Source: Alphaproteobacteria bacterium (lineage in GTDB: Bacteria; Pseudomonadota; Alphaproteobacteria; RF32; CAG-239). From it: a stretch of DNA of 64,000 nt. The stretch is from NCBI GenBank assembly GCA_015062285.1, contig SUUY01000003.1, positions 1 to 64,000 on the forward strand, in the 5' to 3' direction. The stretch's first letter is position 1; every line of letters begins with the position of its first letter. Positions 52,667 through 61,134 of the stretch are shown here, one piece after another. Under the pieces are notes generated by a model. The model did not search any database, was not told the origin of the DNA, and saw only the letters and a program-made list of their open reading frames with translations. Made by a program: the position numbers and the translations under genes.

Positions 52667-53029
52667 AGATGTTTCGACTACGCATACGCTCCGCTCAACA
52701 TGACAAAGTAGGAAGTGTCATCCCGAGCCTGTCGAGGGATCTCAATATAGATGTTTCGACTACGCATACGCTTCGCTCAACATGACAAAGTAGGAAATGT
52801 CATCCTGAGCTTGTCGAGGGATCTCAATATAGATGTTTCGACTACGCATACGCTCCGCTCAACATGACAAAGTAGGAAGTGTCATCCCGAGCCTGTCGAA
52901 GGATCTCCTTAGATGTTTCGACTACGCATACGCTCCGCTCAACATGACATTACCACACTTGTCATCCTGAGCTTGTCGAATGATCTCCTTAGATGTTTCG
53001 ACTACGCTTATGCTCCACTCAACATGACA
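52667..53029. repeat. Cluster of family 1 palindromic repeats downstream of the GIY-YIG gene
   Basis: Five right arms (AGATGTTTCGACTACGC, then CCGCTCAACATGACA) alternate with short left half-arms (TGTCATCC-GAGC-TGTCGA) at a period of about 75-85 bp. Same family as 286-780 and 45371-45458. Confidence 0.85.
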
Positions 53030-53060
53030 TTACGCCTAATGACTAAAAAACGGCAAACAA

Positions 53061-53092
53061 AAAAGCGTTTTCCTTTTTATGGGAAAACGCTT
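53061..53092. terminator. Terminator of the minus-strand gene ending at 53103
   Basis: A 12-bp stem AAAGCGTTTTCC / GGAAAACGCTTT followed on the minus strand by a T-run. Confidence 0.9.
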
Positions 53093-53102
53093 TAATGCTT
53101 TA

Positions 53103-53474
53103 TTATGCAAGGACCAAACACCTCTCTCGTTTAACCTTGCCCGCAAAGCCAAACAGTCTAAGCTGTTCGTTGACAAATTTGAGCTCTTCAGGTGAGATGT
53201 TACACTGGTGTCCGGGCTTGTTTGCCAAGTTAGCAATACGACATACCTCGTCCTTGAATTTCTCGTTTTGAACGGTTGCATGTCCAGAAAGAACGCGACG
53301 TCTCTTCTGAGCCAAATATTGTCCAATACCGGACATATCAGATGTGTTAACATAGATTACATCCAAGGTGTCAACGATATTGCCGTTTTCATCTTTTGAT
53401 GTGAGTCTGATAGCTCCATCAACAGCAAAAGGGGAAGCCTTGTCCTCCTTTGCGATTAAAAGAAATCTTTTCAT
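53103..53474 (-). CDS. Hypothetical protein, 123 residues (isolated no-SD unit)
   Basis: From the ATG at 53474: KRFLLIAKEDKASPFAVDGA, then VIYVNTSDMSGIGQYLAQKR and a basic C-terminal part ending KRERCLVLA. Soluble, no domain recognised. A longer frame exists, but the promoter lies inside it: TTGACA (53552-53547), 16 bp and TATTTTTG on the minus strand, also a perfect TTTG-N19-TANNTTTG. No Shine-Dalgarno. It lies directly behind the terminator of another unit of the same kind. Confidence 0.65.
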   Translation of the reverse strand: MKRFLLIAKEDKASPFAVDGAIRLTSKDENGNIVDTLDVIYVNTSDMSGIGQYLAQKRRRVLSGHATVQNEKFKDEVCRIANLANKPGHQCNISPEELKFVNEQLRLFGFAGKVKRERCLVLA

Positions 53475-53555
53475 ATAATTTAATTTGTTAATAGATAATT
53501 TATTGCTTCCCTTTATACCATACAAAAATAGTTTTGGCAAGTTTTTTGTCAAAAA

Positions 53556-53584
53556 AAGTGCCTGTTATTTAAAACAAGCACTTT
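53556..53584 (-). terminator. Terminator of the minus-strand gene ending at 53595
   Basis: The stem AGTGCTTGTT / AACAGGCACT (minus-strand reading, one G-T pair) followed by T7. The promoter of the next gene begins within the T-run. Confidence 0.85.
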
Positions 53585-53594
53585 TCCTAATAAG

Positions 53595-53933
53595 TTACTT
53601 CTTCTTTTTCTTGTTTTCAGAAGAGTTAAAGTTAATAATCAGGCAATTGTTCAGCTCTGGTGTTGTTGCGTTTGTGCCGGCAGCAGTTTGGTTTGAATTT
53701 TTGTTTCGGCTAAAGTTTATTATCCGTTTGAAGAAACCGGAGAAGAAGCCCATAAAAATACCAATCTGCCACATGGTGTATCCCTCAATGCCGAATTTTG
53801 CCAAGATGTCGAGGATGCTGTCTCCAAAAAACAATCCTGCAATCCAACCAAAGATACCACAGGTAAACAAGTGCCAAAAAAACGTCAGAAACGGTGTTGC
53901 AATAATTACAAACAGTCTGCTAAGTGCGTTCAT
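53595..53933 (-). CDS. Small membrane protein, 112 residues (isolated no-SD unit)
   Basis: Two to three hydrophobic helices (about 5-40 and 52-70: TFFWHLFTCGIFGWIAGLFF, MWQIGIFMGFFSGFFKRIIN) and a hydrophilic tail ending in Lys6. No family recognised. On the minus strand TTTG, 19 bp and TATATCTT (53990-53960) form a promoter-like element; no Shine-Dalgarno. It is followed by a terminator and a second unit of the same style in the same direction. Confidence 0.6.
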   Translation of the reverse strand: MNALSRLFVIIATPFLTFFWHLFTCGIFGWIAGLFFGDSILDILAKFGIEGYTMWQIGIFMGFFSGFFKRIINFSRNKNSNQTAAGTNATTPELNNCLIINFNSSENKKKKK

Positions 53934-54038
53934 ACAAAATAATTTTAATGGTTTATAATAAGATATATCTGATCAAGCATATAAACCAAAACTAAAGATA
54001 TTGCAACACTGAAAATCGTCGATAAATTGCTAGATTAT

Positions 54039-54222
54039 AAATACACCAAAACCCTACCGTAAGGGTAGGGTTTTATTGTATCTGGTCGGGACGAGAGGAT
54101 TTGATTTTCGTTTCACTTAATCGCACGGGCACTCATCGCCTTTGGGCGACCGGCGTTCTCTCGCCCGCCTTTCGTTTGTAGTGAACCTCCTTTTCCGGAG
54201 GTTCAAATCCTTATCCCAATCC
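54039..54222 (-). repeat. Short tRNA-linked element B (at tRNA-Pro)
   Basis: A 66-bp direct repeat (54039-54104 and 54223-54288, one mismatch) carries the tRNA-Pro 3' end and its terminator. Between the copies lies a 118-bp core. Read on the minus strand, it opens with GGATTTGAACCTCCGG (54210-54195), an exact inverted copy of the tRNA-Pro T-arm, forms a GAACCTCC / GGAGGTTC hairpin, continues CACTACAAACGAAAGGC and has GGCG / CGCC and TCGCC / GGCGA hairpins. It then runs into the direct tRNA 3' copy. Plan and core words match element A at tRNA-Gly. Confidence 0.72.
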
Positions 54223-54266
54223 AAATACACCAAAACCCTACCGTAAGGGTAGGGTTTTATTATATC

Positions 54267-54343
54267 TGGTCGGGACGAGAGGATTTGAACCTCCGGCTTC
54301 ATGCACCCCATGCATGCGCTCTACCAGGCTGAACTACGTCCCG
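54267..54343 (-). tRNA. tRNA-Pro(GGG)
   Basis: Minus strand: acceptor CGGGACG / CGTCCCG, D-arm with CCTGGTAG, anticodon stem CATGC / GCATG around loop ATGGGGT (anticodon GGG), T-arm GAGG-TTCAAAT-CCTC and encoded CCA. A terminator with CCCTACC / GGTAGGG arms (54233-54256) follows. Confidence 0.95.
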
Positions 54344-54545
54344 ATAATAATAAAATTTTCTTATTCTAAAGCCTCCGGCTTCATGTCTTGCTTCGTAACA
54401 AGCAGAACATATCACAACCAAAAAAATATGCAATATCTTTTTTTTAGTATAATTTTATAAATGGATATGCCATCGTTACTAATTATTTTTTCCACACAAA
54501 ATAACATAATTAGATATATATATAAATAAATTTTAGAGAATATAA

Positions 54546-54574
54546 AAAAGGGCGAGAGTAAGAACTCCGCCCTT
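54546..54574 (-). terminator. Terminator of the minus-strand gene ending at 54609
   Basis: The stem GGGCGGAGT / ACTCTCGCCC (imperfect) followed on the minus strand by T6. Confidence 0.75.
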
Positions 54575-54608
54575 GTTTGGTTAGTAGTTTTGTGTTAATT
54601 TAGGCTAG

Positions 54609-55034
54609 CTACTTCTTCATAGCAGCCTGTAAGGTATACTTGGTTCTCCAGTGGAAGAATATCGCCAACAGAGCGACTGTTTCGTCGAAGAGAATAATCT
54701 CTCTGAACGTAGATGCTGTCAGTGATAACCAAGTACAAAGTACAAGGCCTGCCAACAGGATAACTACGTATCCGAGCAAACGCCATATCGGACGGATGTT
54801 CTTGAACGTGGCATCATGGTTTGTCTGTGCGTGGATAATCAGATACGACTTCTTCGAATACGCTACAACGAAGAACGCCGTGCCGGTCAGCATCGCTCCA
54901 TACACGAAGTAGTTTGCGATGTTCATCTTAGAGAGATCGGCTCCTTCCATGAATCCGACATAAATTGTCCAGATAACTGCCGCTACAAACAACGCTATTG
55001 TTGCCCAGCGAAAAATTTTAAGAAACTGTTTCAT
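54609..55034 (-). CDS. Membrane protein, 141 residues (isolated no-SD unit)
   Basis: Four predicted membrane helices (about 9-28, 40-58, 84-104 and 110-130). It starts MKQFLKIFRWATIALFVAAV and ends with a short basic tail. No family recognised; it could be a small inner-membrane protein of the YiaA/B kind, but nothing specific supports that. Only a weak AAAGG lies just before the ATG. Codon use is GC-richer than that of its neighbours. A TTGACA-type element (55111-55106) is present upstream, but I could not place a matching -10 box. Confidence 0.6.
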   Translation of the reverse strand: MKQFLKIFRWATIALFVAAVIWTIYVGFMEGADLSKMNIANYFVYGAMLTGTAFFVVAYSKKSYLIIHAQTNHDATFKNIRPIWRLLGYVVILLAGLVLCTWLSLTASTFREIILFDETVALLAIFFHWRTKYTLQAAMKK

Positions 55035-55138
55035 ACCTTTAGGGTTTTAGAGGGTTAATAATTGTTATACTTGTAAGATGTTGACTCACACTTACATCTA
55101 TTTTTTGTCAAAATCAAGCATTTTTTTTACAATTCGGC

Positions 55139-55171
55139 AAAAAAAGAGAGGCAGTAAGCCTCTCTTTTTTT
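55139..55171. terminator. Terminator of aaxC
   Basis: A 10-bp stem AAAGAGAGGC / GCCTCTCTTT with T-runs on both strands, just past the aaxC stop. Confidence 0.88.
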
Positions 55172-55184
55172 GTAAGTATTTGAT

Positions 55185-56666
55185 TTATATAGATATTAGC
55201 CCACGAACAAAAGCATATATTGCCACAATAGAAATAAGCACTAAAACTGAGGCAAAAACTTTTTCACCACAACTAAATGCTTCTATATTGCGGTTTTGTT
55301 CCTTGCGAGCACATATATAAACCGGAATACCAAGCGTAATAATGACAACTGCCATTAATAAATAATTCAATCCGGCAGCATAAATCAGCCATAAGGCATA
55401 AATAGAGCCGATAATTGATGTTATAAGTGCGGCGGATCTTTTATAAAAGATATTGCTTGGATATTCGCCGTCTTCGCAAATTTTCCACAAATAAGCACAA
55501 GATGCAAAATATGCCGGTAACACCATTACACTGGTAATAGACAGCATAGTGTTCCATGCGTTGTTAGAAAAATATACCAAAAGCAAGAACAATTGCATTG
55601 CCATACTGGTTACGTTTAGCGATACCGAAGGCGAATCATTGGCATTTTCTTTAGCAAAGATTTTAGGGAAAGTTCCGTCTTCTGCCGCCGCTTGTGGAAT
55701 TTGAGCCGTAACCATGGTCCAAGCTAACCAACTGGTCAAAACCGAAACCAACAAACCGATATTCATGAGCCAAGCTCCCCAGGGTCCGACTATGTTTTCT
55801 AAAATTCCGGCCGTAGATGGGTTAGCAACTCCGGCAAGCTGTTCTTGATTCATATATCCGAAAGGCAACAATGATAACAAGATGTATATTACCAAGCACC
55901 CTATAAAGCCTAAGATTGTTGCTTTTCCGACATCAGCACTGCTTTTGGCACGGTTAGACATTACAACTGCACCCTCAATACCGATAAATGCCCAAAGTGT
56001 TACCAACATTGTACTTTTAATTTGGGTGCTAAGACCTCCGATTTTGGCTTTGGTAGCAATAGCATCGCCCCAAAAATCCAAGTCAAATTTATCTAAGTGA
56101 AATATCGACATCATCACCAATATAAACAGCAGTAGCGGAACAATTTTAACCACGGTTCCGATAGTGTTGACAATACTGGCTTGCCTTACTCCTCTTAATA
56201 CCAAATAATTGAATCCCCAAATAATGATCGATCCGCCAATAATTGATGCAAGAGTGTTTCCTCCTTCAAAATAGGGTGGAAAGAAATAATTTAGAGCGTC
56301 CATTGTAATTACGGCATATCCAACATTTCCGCATACTTGACACAACCAATAAGACCAACCGATTGTAAAGCCGGCATATGGGCCAAATCCGGCTCGACTA
56401 TACGAATATATACCGGTTGTCAAATCTGGTTTAGCCATTGATAGAATAGAAAAGGTTTTGGCAATAAAATATATTCCAAAACCGGTTATTAACCACGCCA
56501 ATAATATAGCACCGGCAGATGCACCGGCTGCCATGTTTTGCGGCAGACTGTAAATTCCTCCACCAATCATCGAACTCACAACAATAGCCGCCAAAGCCAT
56601 AACATCAAGCTTTTTAGAATTAGCTGTTGTTTGGGGTGGTGATTTTGTTTCTTTTGTTGCTTTCAT
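55185..56666 (-). CDS. aaxC: Arginine/agmatine antiporter (APC family)
   Basis: 493 residues with about 12 membrane helices. The first helix has the APC signature VVSSMIGGGIYSLPQNMAAG, and TTGIYSYSRAGFGPYAGFTI and LWAFIGIEGAVVMSNRAKSS follow. Together with the upstream arginine decarboxylase gene this matches the Chlamydia AaxB-AaxC pair, in which the antiporter exchanges external arginine for internal agmatine. The pair would consume a proton and export agmatine, giving acid resistance or arginine use. An AGGGA site precedes the ATG. Confidence 0.88.
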   Translation of the reverse strand: MKATKETKSPPQTTANSKKLDVMALAAIVVSSMIGGGIYSLPQNMAAGASAGAILLAWLITGFGIYFIAKTFSILSMAKPDLTTGIYSYSRAGFGPYAGFTIGWSYWLCQVCGNVGYAVITMDALNYFFPPYFEGGNTLASIIGGSIIIWGFNYLVLRGVRQASIVNTIGTVVKIVPLLLFILVMMSIFHLDKFDLDFWGDAIATKAKIGGLSTQIKSTMLVTLWAFIGIEGAVVMSNRAKSSADVGKATILGFIGCLVIYILLSLLPFGYMNQEQLAGVANPSTAGILENIVGPWGAWLMNIGLLVSVLTSWLAWTMVTAQIPQAAAEDGTFPKIFAKENANDSPSVSLNVTSMAMQLFLLLVYFSNNAWNTMLSITSVMVLPAYFASCAYLWKICEDGEYPSNIFYKRSAALITSIIGSIYALWLIYAAGLNYLLMAVVIITLGIPVYICARKEQNRNIEAFSCGEKVFASVLVLISIVAIYAFVRGLISI

Positions 56667-56697
56667 AATTTCAAATCCCTAATATATCAAATTAATA

Positions 56698-56736
56698 AAG
56701 TCCTCGGAATGTTTTTAGATTTCACTCCGAGGACGG
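56698..56736 (-). terminator. Hairpin between aaxB and aaxC
   Basis: GTCCTCGGA / TCCGAGGAC with a 17-base loop; the following T-rich stretch is interrupted, so partial readthrough into aaxC is likely. Confidence 0.65.
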
Positions 56737-56746
56737 ATTTTATTTT

Positions 56747-57331
56747 TTAGGCTTGAGCCGGAGCGGCATAATCAAAATTCAAAAATCCCAAAGCTGTCAA
56801 GCAATAACCGAATTCTTGGGTAATATTGATATAGTTATGCCACATCTGAAATTCAGAGTGTTTTTCTACTCCTCTAAGCATAAGTTCATGATTCAGAGAT
56901 TTGTTCAGCCACATTCTTGCATGGCCTTCAGCAATTTCATCGTTGATAAATGTGTCAAAATATTCCACATATTCGGCAGCCCAACCGCCGATAAGCTCAC
57001 CTTTTTCATTTTTGCCCCAGCAAACACCGACACCGGTTGCAATTGCTTTGTGTTCGCTTCTTCTTGCCCCGTTTCCGGCCATAATCACTTCTAAAACTGC
57101 ACCATGCTTAAATTGGCTGACAATTTTGTCATTGATAGGGATAATTTTGCCATGCAATTCTTTGGGCAAAACAGAAGTATAAGGAACAATATTAAAGTTC
57201 TCGATTCTTGCTTCAAGCAAAGCCGAATCATAGCAAAAAGTTTCAAACGGTTGCGGTGGAATACCATCATCAGATTGACCTGTTCCACCGGTAATAAATG
57301 CAAAAGTAGGATAACGAACACCTTGAGTCAT
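56747..57331 (-). CDS. aaxB: Pyruvoyl-dependent arginine decarboxylase
   Basis: 194 residues from the ATG at 57331 (GGGAG upstream). [36 protein letters not shown] and [20 protein letters not shown] closely recall chlamydial AaxB. The serine that becomes the pyruvoyl group is Ser53, after Thr52, in YTSVLP; self-cleavage there yields the two chains. It converts arginine to agmatine and CO2. [20 protein letters not shown] and [20 protein letters not shown] further support the family. No aaxA-like porin gene is adjacent. Confidence 0.92.
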   Translation of the reverse strand: MTQGVRYPTFAFITGGTGQSDDGIPPQPFETFCYDSALLEARIENFNIVPYTSVLPKELHGKIIPINDKIVSQFKHGAVLEVIMAGNGARRSEHKAIATGVGVCWGKNEKGELIGGWAAEYVEYFDTFINDEIAEGHARMWLNKSLNHELMLRGVEKHSEFQMWHNYINITQEFGYCLTALGFLNFDYAAPAQA

Positions 57332-57431
57332 TGAAAATCTCCCATAATAAATTTGATAACCAATAGTCACAGCTAATACGCAGCTGATAATTAACTAATC
57401 AGTTGTTGTGAGTTTTCAATAATACCATTTA

Positions 57432-58694
57432 TTAAAAAGGAGAAGATACTACCGGTGTAACAGTTTCTGTTTTGGAAACAACTGCTACAGACTCATTTCC
57501 TTTTGTTATGGTGTCTATTTCTTTTTTTATGGGAATAGGGTGCTCTTCTACCGTAGTCTTCACCTCAACAACAGCCGCTGACATAGGTGCTGTTTGTTCT
57601 TGCGAGGTTGTCGTAGCTACAGGTTGAGATACAGGCTGATTGGGAGTAAGCACAACAGGTTTAGGGTCTTTATTGATACCTAAATATTTTTCAATCTGTT
57701 TTTTCTCAGCAGCTTTTTCCGCGGATGTAATCAAATTCATATCATACAAAACTTCAAGCTTTCTAAGATCTTTAGCGGCCCCTAAAATATCTTTTGAAGG
57801 AGCTTTAGGTTTCAACCTTGCTCTGGGGTTTGGCTGCATCAAGGCTTCAATTATAATATCTCTTTCTGCTGAAAACTCACGAGGAGTAATAGCTCTGTCT
57901 TCAACACCTTGTTTCAAAATACTGATTCTGTCAACAATCAGTTCCGGAGCCGGTACGGGTTGATCGATTCCTACGCCGGGAGCCTTTTTGGTTAAAGGCA
58001 ATAAAGCGCCGATATTTGCATTTCTGCGTGTAATAAATTCCTCTTTACTGATATAGTCATTTTCCGCCATTTCCTTTAACACCAAAAATCTTGAAATTGC
58101 ATTTTGTTCGCTGGCTGTAAATAAGGAACTTGCAGAAGTATTTGTACTTTTATTTGGAGATTTTTTATTAAGCGCTCTGCTGATATTCTTTTTGTTCTGA
58201 TCTTTTGCCGCATCTTCCGAAATATTAAAATTACGATTCTCAATTACCAATTTGCTTTGTTTGAGAGTAATATTACGTAAACGTCTTTTGGCAATTTGGG
58301 TTATTTTTTCCGGTACGGTAGAATTTGCGCCTAAAATAGATGTTTCTACACCGTCAATCACAATTAAGTCTTCATAATATTGGCGAGCTCTGTTTTCTCT
58401 GCCTAACTTTTCGGCAGTTAGGGCACCAACCAAAAGAGCCTGCTGATTGCGAGGATTGGCTTTTATTGCTTCCAAAGAAAATTCTTGAGCGGCATGAAAA
58501 TCTCCTTGAGAATATGCAACCGTAGCTTCTGCAGCCTCTGCATTTCCGTCTTTTTCAAATTGGCGAATAAACCAATTAGATTCTTTACCAGTGTCTTTCT
58601 TGTCTAAGATTGCACAGCCGGAAATCATTGAAACGGCAACAGTGCAAAGCAATAAGCTCTTAAAACCTGCAAAATTCAAGGGTTTTCTCCTCAA
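57432..58694 (-). CDS. Lipoprotein with TPR-like region
   Basis: 420 residues. A lipoprotein signal (about 1-27) ends in the lipobox MISGC, so it should be lipid-anchored. Residues 50-110 look like TPR repeats (AAEATVAYSQGDFHAAQEFS, NPRNQQALLVGALTAEKLGR). The middle is charged and helical with two similar segments (AENDYISKEEFITRR and VEDRAITPREFSAER), and the tail (about 330-420) is a Pro/Thr/Val-rich low-complexity linker. A role in envelope assembly is plausible but unproven. Confidence 0.72.
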   Translation of the reverse strand: MRRKPLNFAGFKSLLLCTVAVSMISGCAILDKKDTGKESNWFIRQFEKDGNAEAAEATVAYSQGDFHAAQEFSLEAIKANPRNQQALLVGALTAEKLGRENRARQYYEDLIVIDGVETSILGANSTVPEKITQIAKRRLRNITLKQSKLVIENRNFNISEDAAKDQNKKNISRALNKKSPNKSTNTSASSLFTASEQNAISRFLVLKEMAENDYISKEEFITRRNANIGALLPLTKKAPGVGIDQPVPAPELIVDRISILKQGVEDRAITPREFSAERDIIIEALMQPNPRARLKPKAPSKDILGAAKDLRKLEVLYDMNLITSAEKAAEKKQIEKYLGINKDPKPVVLTPNQPVSQPVATTTSQEQTAPMSAAVVEVKTTVEEHPIPIKKEIDTITKGNESVAVVSKTETVTPVVSSPF

Positions 58695-58840
58695 AAAAAC
58701 ATAAACTATAACTAATTTATCGTCATATTATAAAATATTCGTTTACATTACAATAATTTTGTTTGCATTGTTAATTTATGCTTGATTTATTTTAATTATT
58801 ATGTAGTATGCAAGGCAATTAACCGAATTTTAAGACATTT

Positions 58841-58925
<85 letters not shown>

Positions 58926-58982
58926 TTTTGTTTTTAAGATTCAAGACTTCCAAATATATTGTTCAAAAAAGAGAATATCATA

Positions 58983-60338
58983 ATGAAAATAACCGAACTT
59001 AAGTCCGAGGGACTGAAAAAAGAGTATAAAGCAGTTGTTTCTGCTGCTGACTTTGCTTCAAAAGTAGAAGAAAAAATCAAACAAATTGCCAAAACAGCAA
59101 AATTGCCTGGTTTTCGTGCCGGCAAAGCACCATTCGAAATGCTAAAGAAAAAATATCATGACAGCGTTATCGGTGAGGTTTTGGATAATGCCGTACGTGA
59201 GGGAACAGCTGAGGTTATCAGTTCTAAAAAACTCCGTCCCGCTATGCAACCGGAAGTAAAAATCACTTCCTTTGCTGATGGCAAGGATCTTGAATTTGAA
59301 GTTGTATTAGAAAATCTTCCTGAAATTAAAATCGGTGATTTCTCTAATATAAATTTAGATAAATATATGGCAGAAGTTCCGGCCGAAGAAGTTGAAAAAG
59401 CATTGGGTTATATTGCACAATCTCACAAAGAAACTGTTTTGGTTGAAGGCAAAGAAGCTGCCAAAGGTGATGTTGTTGTAATTGACTTTGTCGGCTCTGT
59501 TGATGGTGTTGAGTTCCAAGGCGGAAAAGGTTCTAACTATCCGTTAGAGCTTGGTTCCGGTTCTTTTATTCCAGGCTTTGAAGATCAATTGATTGGTGCT
59601 AAAGCCGGTTCTAAGGTAGATGTTAAGGTTAAATTCCCAGAAAATTATCATGCTAAAGACTTAGCAGGTAAAGATTCTGTGTTTGCCGTAGAAGTAAAAG
59701 AAGTTCGCGAGCCTAAGGCTGTTGAGTTTAACGACGAGTTTGCAAAGTCTGTTGGTGCAAAAGATATGGAAACTTTGAGAGAAGACATCAAAAATCGCAT
59801 CAAAGGCGACTATGAAAATGCATCTCGCATGAAGTTGAAACGTCAACTTTTAGACGCTTTGGATAAGGAATATTCTTTTGAATCACCTGCTTCATTGGTA
59901 GATGCTGAGTATAAGGCTATTGTAGAGCAATATGAACAAGCTAAAAAATACAATCAATTAGACGCTTCTGAAAAAGAAAAGTCTGAAGAAGAGTTGCTCA
60001 AAGAATATAAAGATATTGCTCTTCGTCGTGTTAAGTTGGGCTTGTTGCTTTCAGAAGTTGGACAAGATGCAAAAATCAGCATCAAACCGGAAGATATCAA
60101 TGCTGCAATTATGAATGAGGCTAAAAAATATCCGGGACAAGAAAAAATGGTTTTGGATTACTACCTCAAAAACAAAGCAGCTGTTGATGGTTTGAAAGCT
60201 CCTATCTTTGAGGAAAAGATTGTAGATTATATTTTGAGCAAAGCTAAGGTTGAAGAAAAAATTGTTAGCGTAGAAGAGCTATACAACTTTAACGAAGACA
60301 CAAAGTCAGCTAAAAAATCTGCAAAGAAATCAGCTTAG
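58983..60338 (+). CDS. tig: Trigger factor
   Basis: 451 residues from the ATG at 58983. The N-terminal ribosome-binding domain holds KTAKLPGFRAGKAPFEMLKK, close to the G-F-R-x-G-K-x-P signature. The FKBP-type domain (about 150-240) has VVVIDFVGSVDGVEFQGGKG, and the C-terminal chaperone domain is helical. The last 15 residues are a Lys/Ser/Ala-rich tail. It acts on nascent chains and is followed by clpP and clpX in the standard order. Confidence 0.96.
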   Translation: MKITELKSEGLKKEYKAVVSAADFASKVEEKIKQIAKTAKLPGFRAGKAPFEMLKKKYHDSVIGEVLDNAVREGTAEVISSKKLRPAMQPEVKITSFADGKDLEFEVVLENLPEIKIGDFSNINLDKYMAEVPAEEVEKALGYIAQSHKETVLVEGKEAAKGDVVVIDFVGSVDGVEFQGGKGSNYPLELGSGSFIPGFEDQLIGAKAGSKVDVKVKFPENYHAKDLAGKDSVFAVEVKEVREPKAVEFNDEFAKSVGAKDMETLREDIKNRIKGDYENASRMKLKRQLLDALDKEYSFESPASLVDAEYKAIVEQYEQAKKYNQLDASEKEKSEEELLKEYKDIALRRVKLGLLLSEVGQDAKISIKPEDINAAIMNEAKKYPGQEKMVLDYYLKNKAAVDGLKAPIFEEKIVDYILSKAKVEEKIVSVEELYNFNEDTKSAKKSAKKSA

Positions 60339-60354
60339 TATTTTAATCTTTTAG

Positions 60355-60395
60355 AATAGCGCCGTTTCCCAATCATTTGAAACGGCGTTATTTTT
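60355..60395 (+). terminator. Terminator of tig
   Basis: GCGCCGTTTC / GAAACGGCGT hairpin followed by TATTTTT. Confidence 0.85.
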
Positions 60396-60497
60396 ATGCA
60401 TATGTGGTCAATTTTATTTTTAAGAATGATTTTAACTGTTTGTGAATATATTATGTTTTATAATAACAAAAGTTAAATTAATATAAGGATTAAAATA

Positions 60498-61127
60498 ATG
60501 GTGAATTACAGAGAGCACGAAATTTATGATGGTACTTTGGTGCCGATGGTAATTGAGCAAACCTCTAAAGGTGAGCGCTCATTTGATATATATTCTCGTC
60601 TTTTGAAAGAGCGTATTATCTTTTTAACCGGTGAAGTTAATGATGAGGTTTCATCTTTGGTTTGTGCTCAGCTGTTGTTTTTGGAATCTGAAAATCCGAA
60701 AAAAGACATTTATTTGTACATTAATTCTCCCGGAGGTTCCGTAACAGCCGGTATGGCAATGTTTGATACAATGCAATACATAAGTTGTGATGTAAATACC
60801 TTGTGTATAGGTCAGGCATGTTCTATGGGGTCGTTGCTTTTGACTGCCGGAGCAAAAGGTAAGAGATTTGCTCTGCCCAATTCTCAAATTATGATTCACC
60901 AGCCTTCAGGCGGTTTCCAAGGGCAAGCAACAGACATGGAAATTCGTACTCGTCTTATCTTAAATATGAAAAAGAGACTAAATAAAATATATGCCGATAA
61001 AACCGGTCAAAAATTATCTGTTATTGAAAAGGCTATGGAAAGAGATAATTTCATGACACCGGAAGAAGCCAAGAAGTTTGGTTTGATAGACCATATTGTA
61101 ACTTCGCGTGAAGAGATTTTGAAATAG
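60498..61127 (+). CDS. clpP: ClpP protease subunit
   Basis: 209 residues. [20 protein letters not shown] is the usual N-terminus. The catalytic Ser109 is in [11 protein letters not shown] and His134 in IMIHQPSGG; the Asp lies in the following helix region. Forms the tetradecameric protease used with ClpX. AAGGA lies before the ATG, and clpX follows after 7 bp. Confidence 0.97.
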   Translation: MVNYREHEIYDGTLVPMVIEQTSKGERSFDIYSRLLKERIIFLTGEVNDEVSSLVCAQLLFLESENPKKDIYLYINSPGGSVTAGMAMFDTMQYISCDVNTLCIGQACSMGSLLLTAGAKGKRFALPNSQIMIHQPSGGFQGQATDMEIRTRLILNMKKRLNKIYADKTGQKLSVIEKAMERDNFMTPEEAKKFGLIDHIVTSREEILK

Positions 61128-61134
61128 GGGTTAG

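Noticed and set aside
54117..54311. 64-codon minus-strand ORF
   Set aside because: It reads from the real tRNA-Pro gene through the terminator into the tRNA-linked element; an RNA and repeat region, not a protein gene.
1128..55034. Assembly chimerism as explanation for the foreign-looking genes
   Set aside because: At least eight such units are interspersed singly with native genes on both strands. A chimera would need many joins at exact intergenic positions. It cannot be fully excluded without read mapping.
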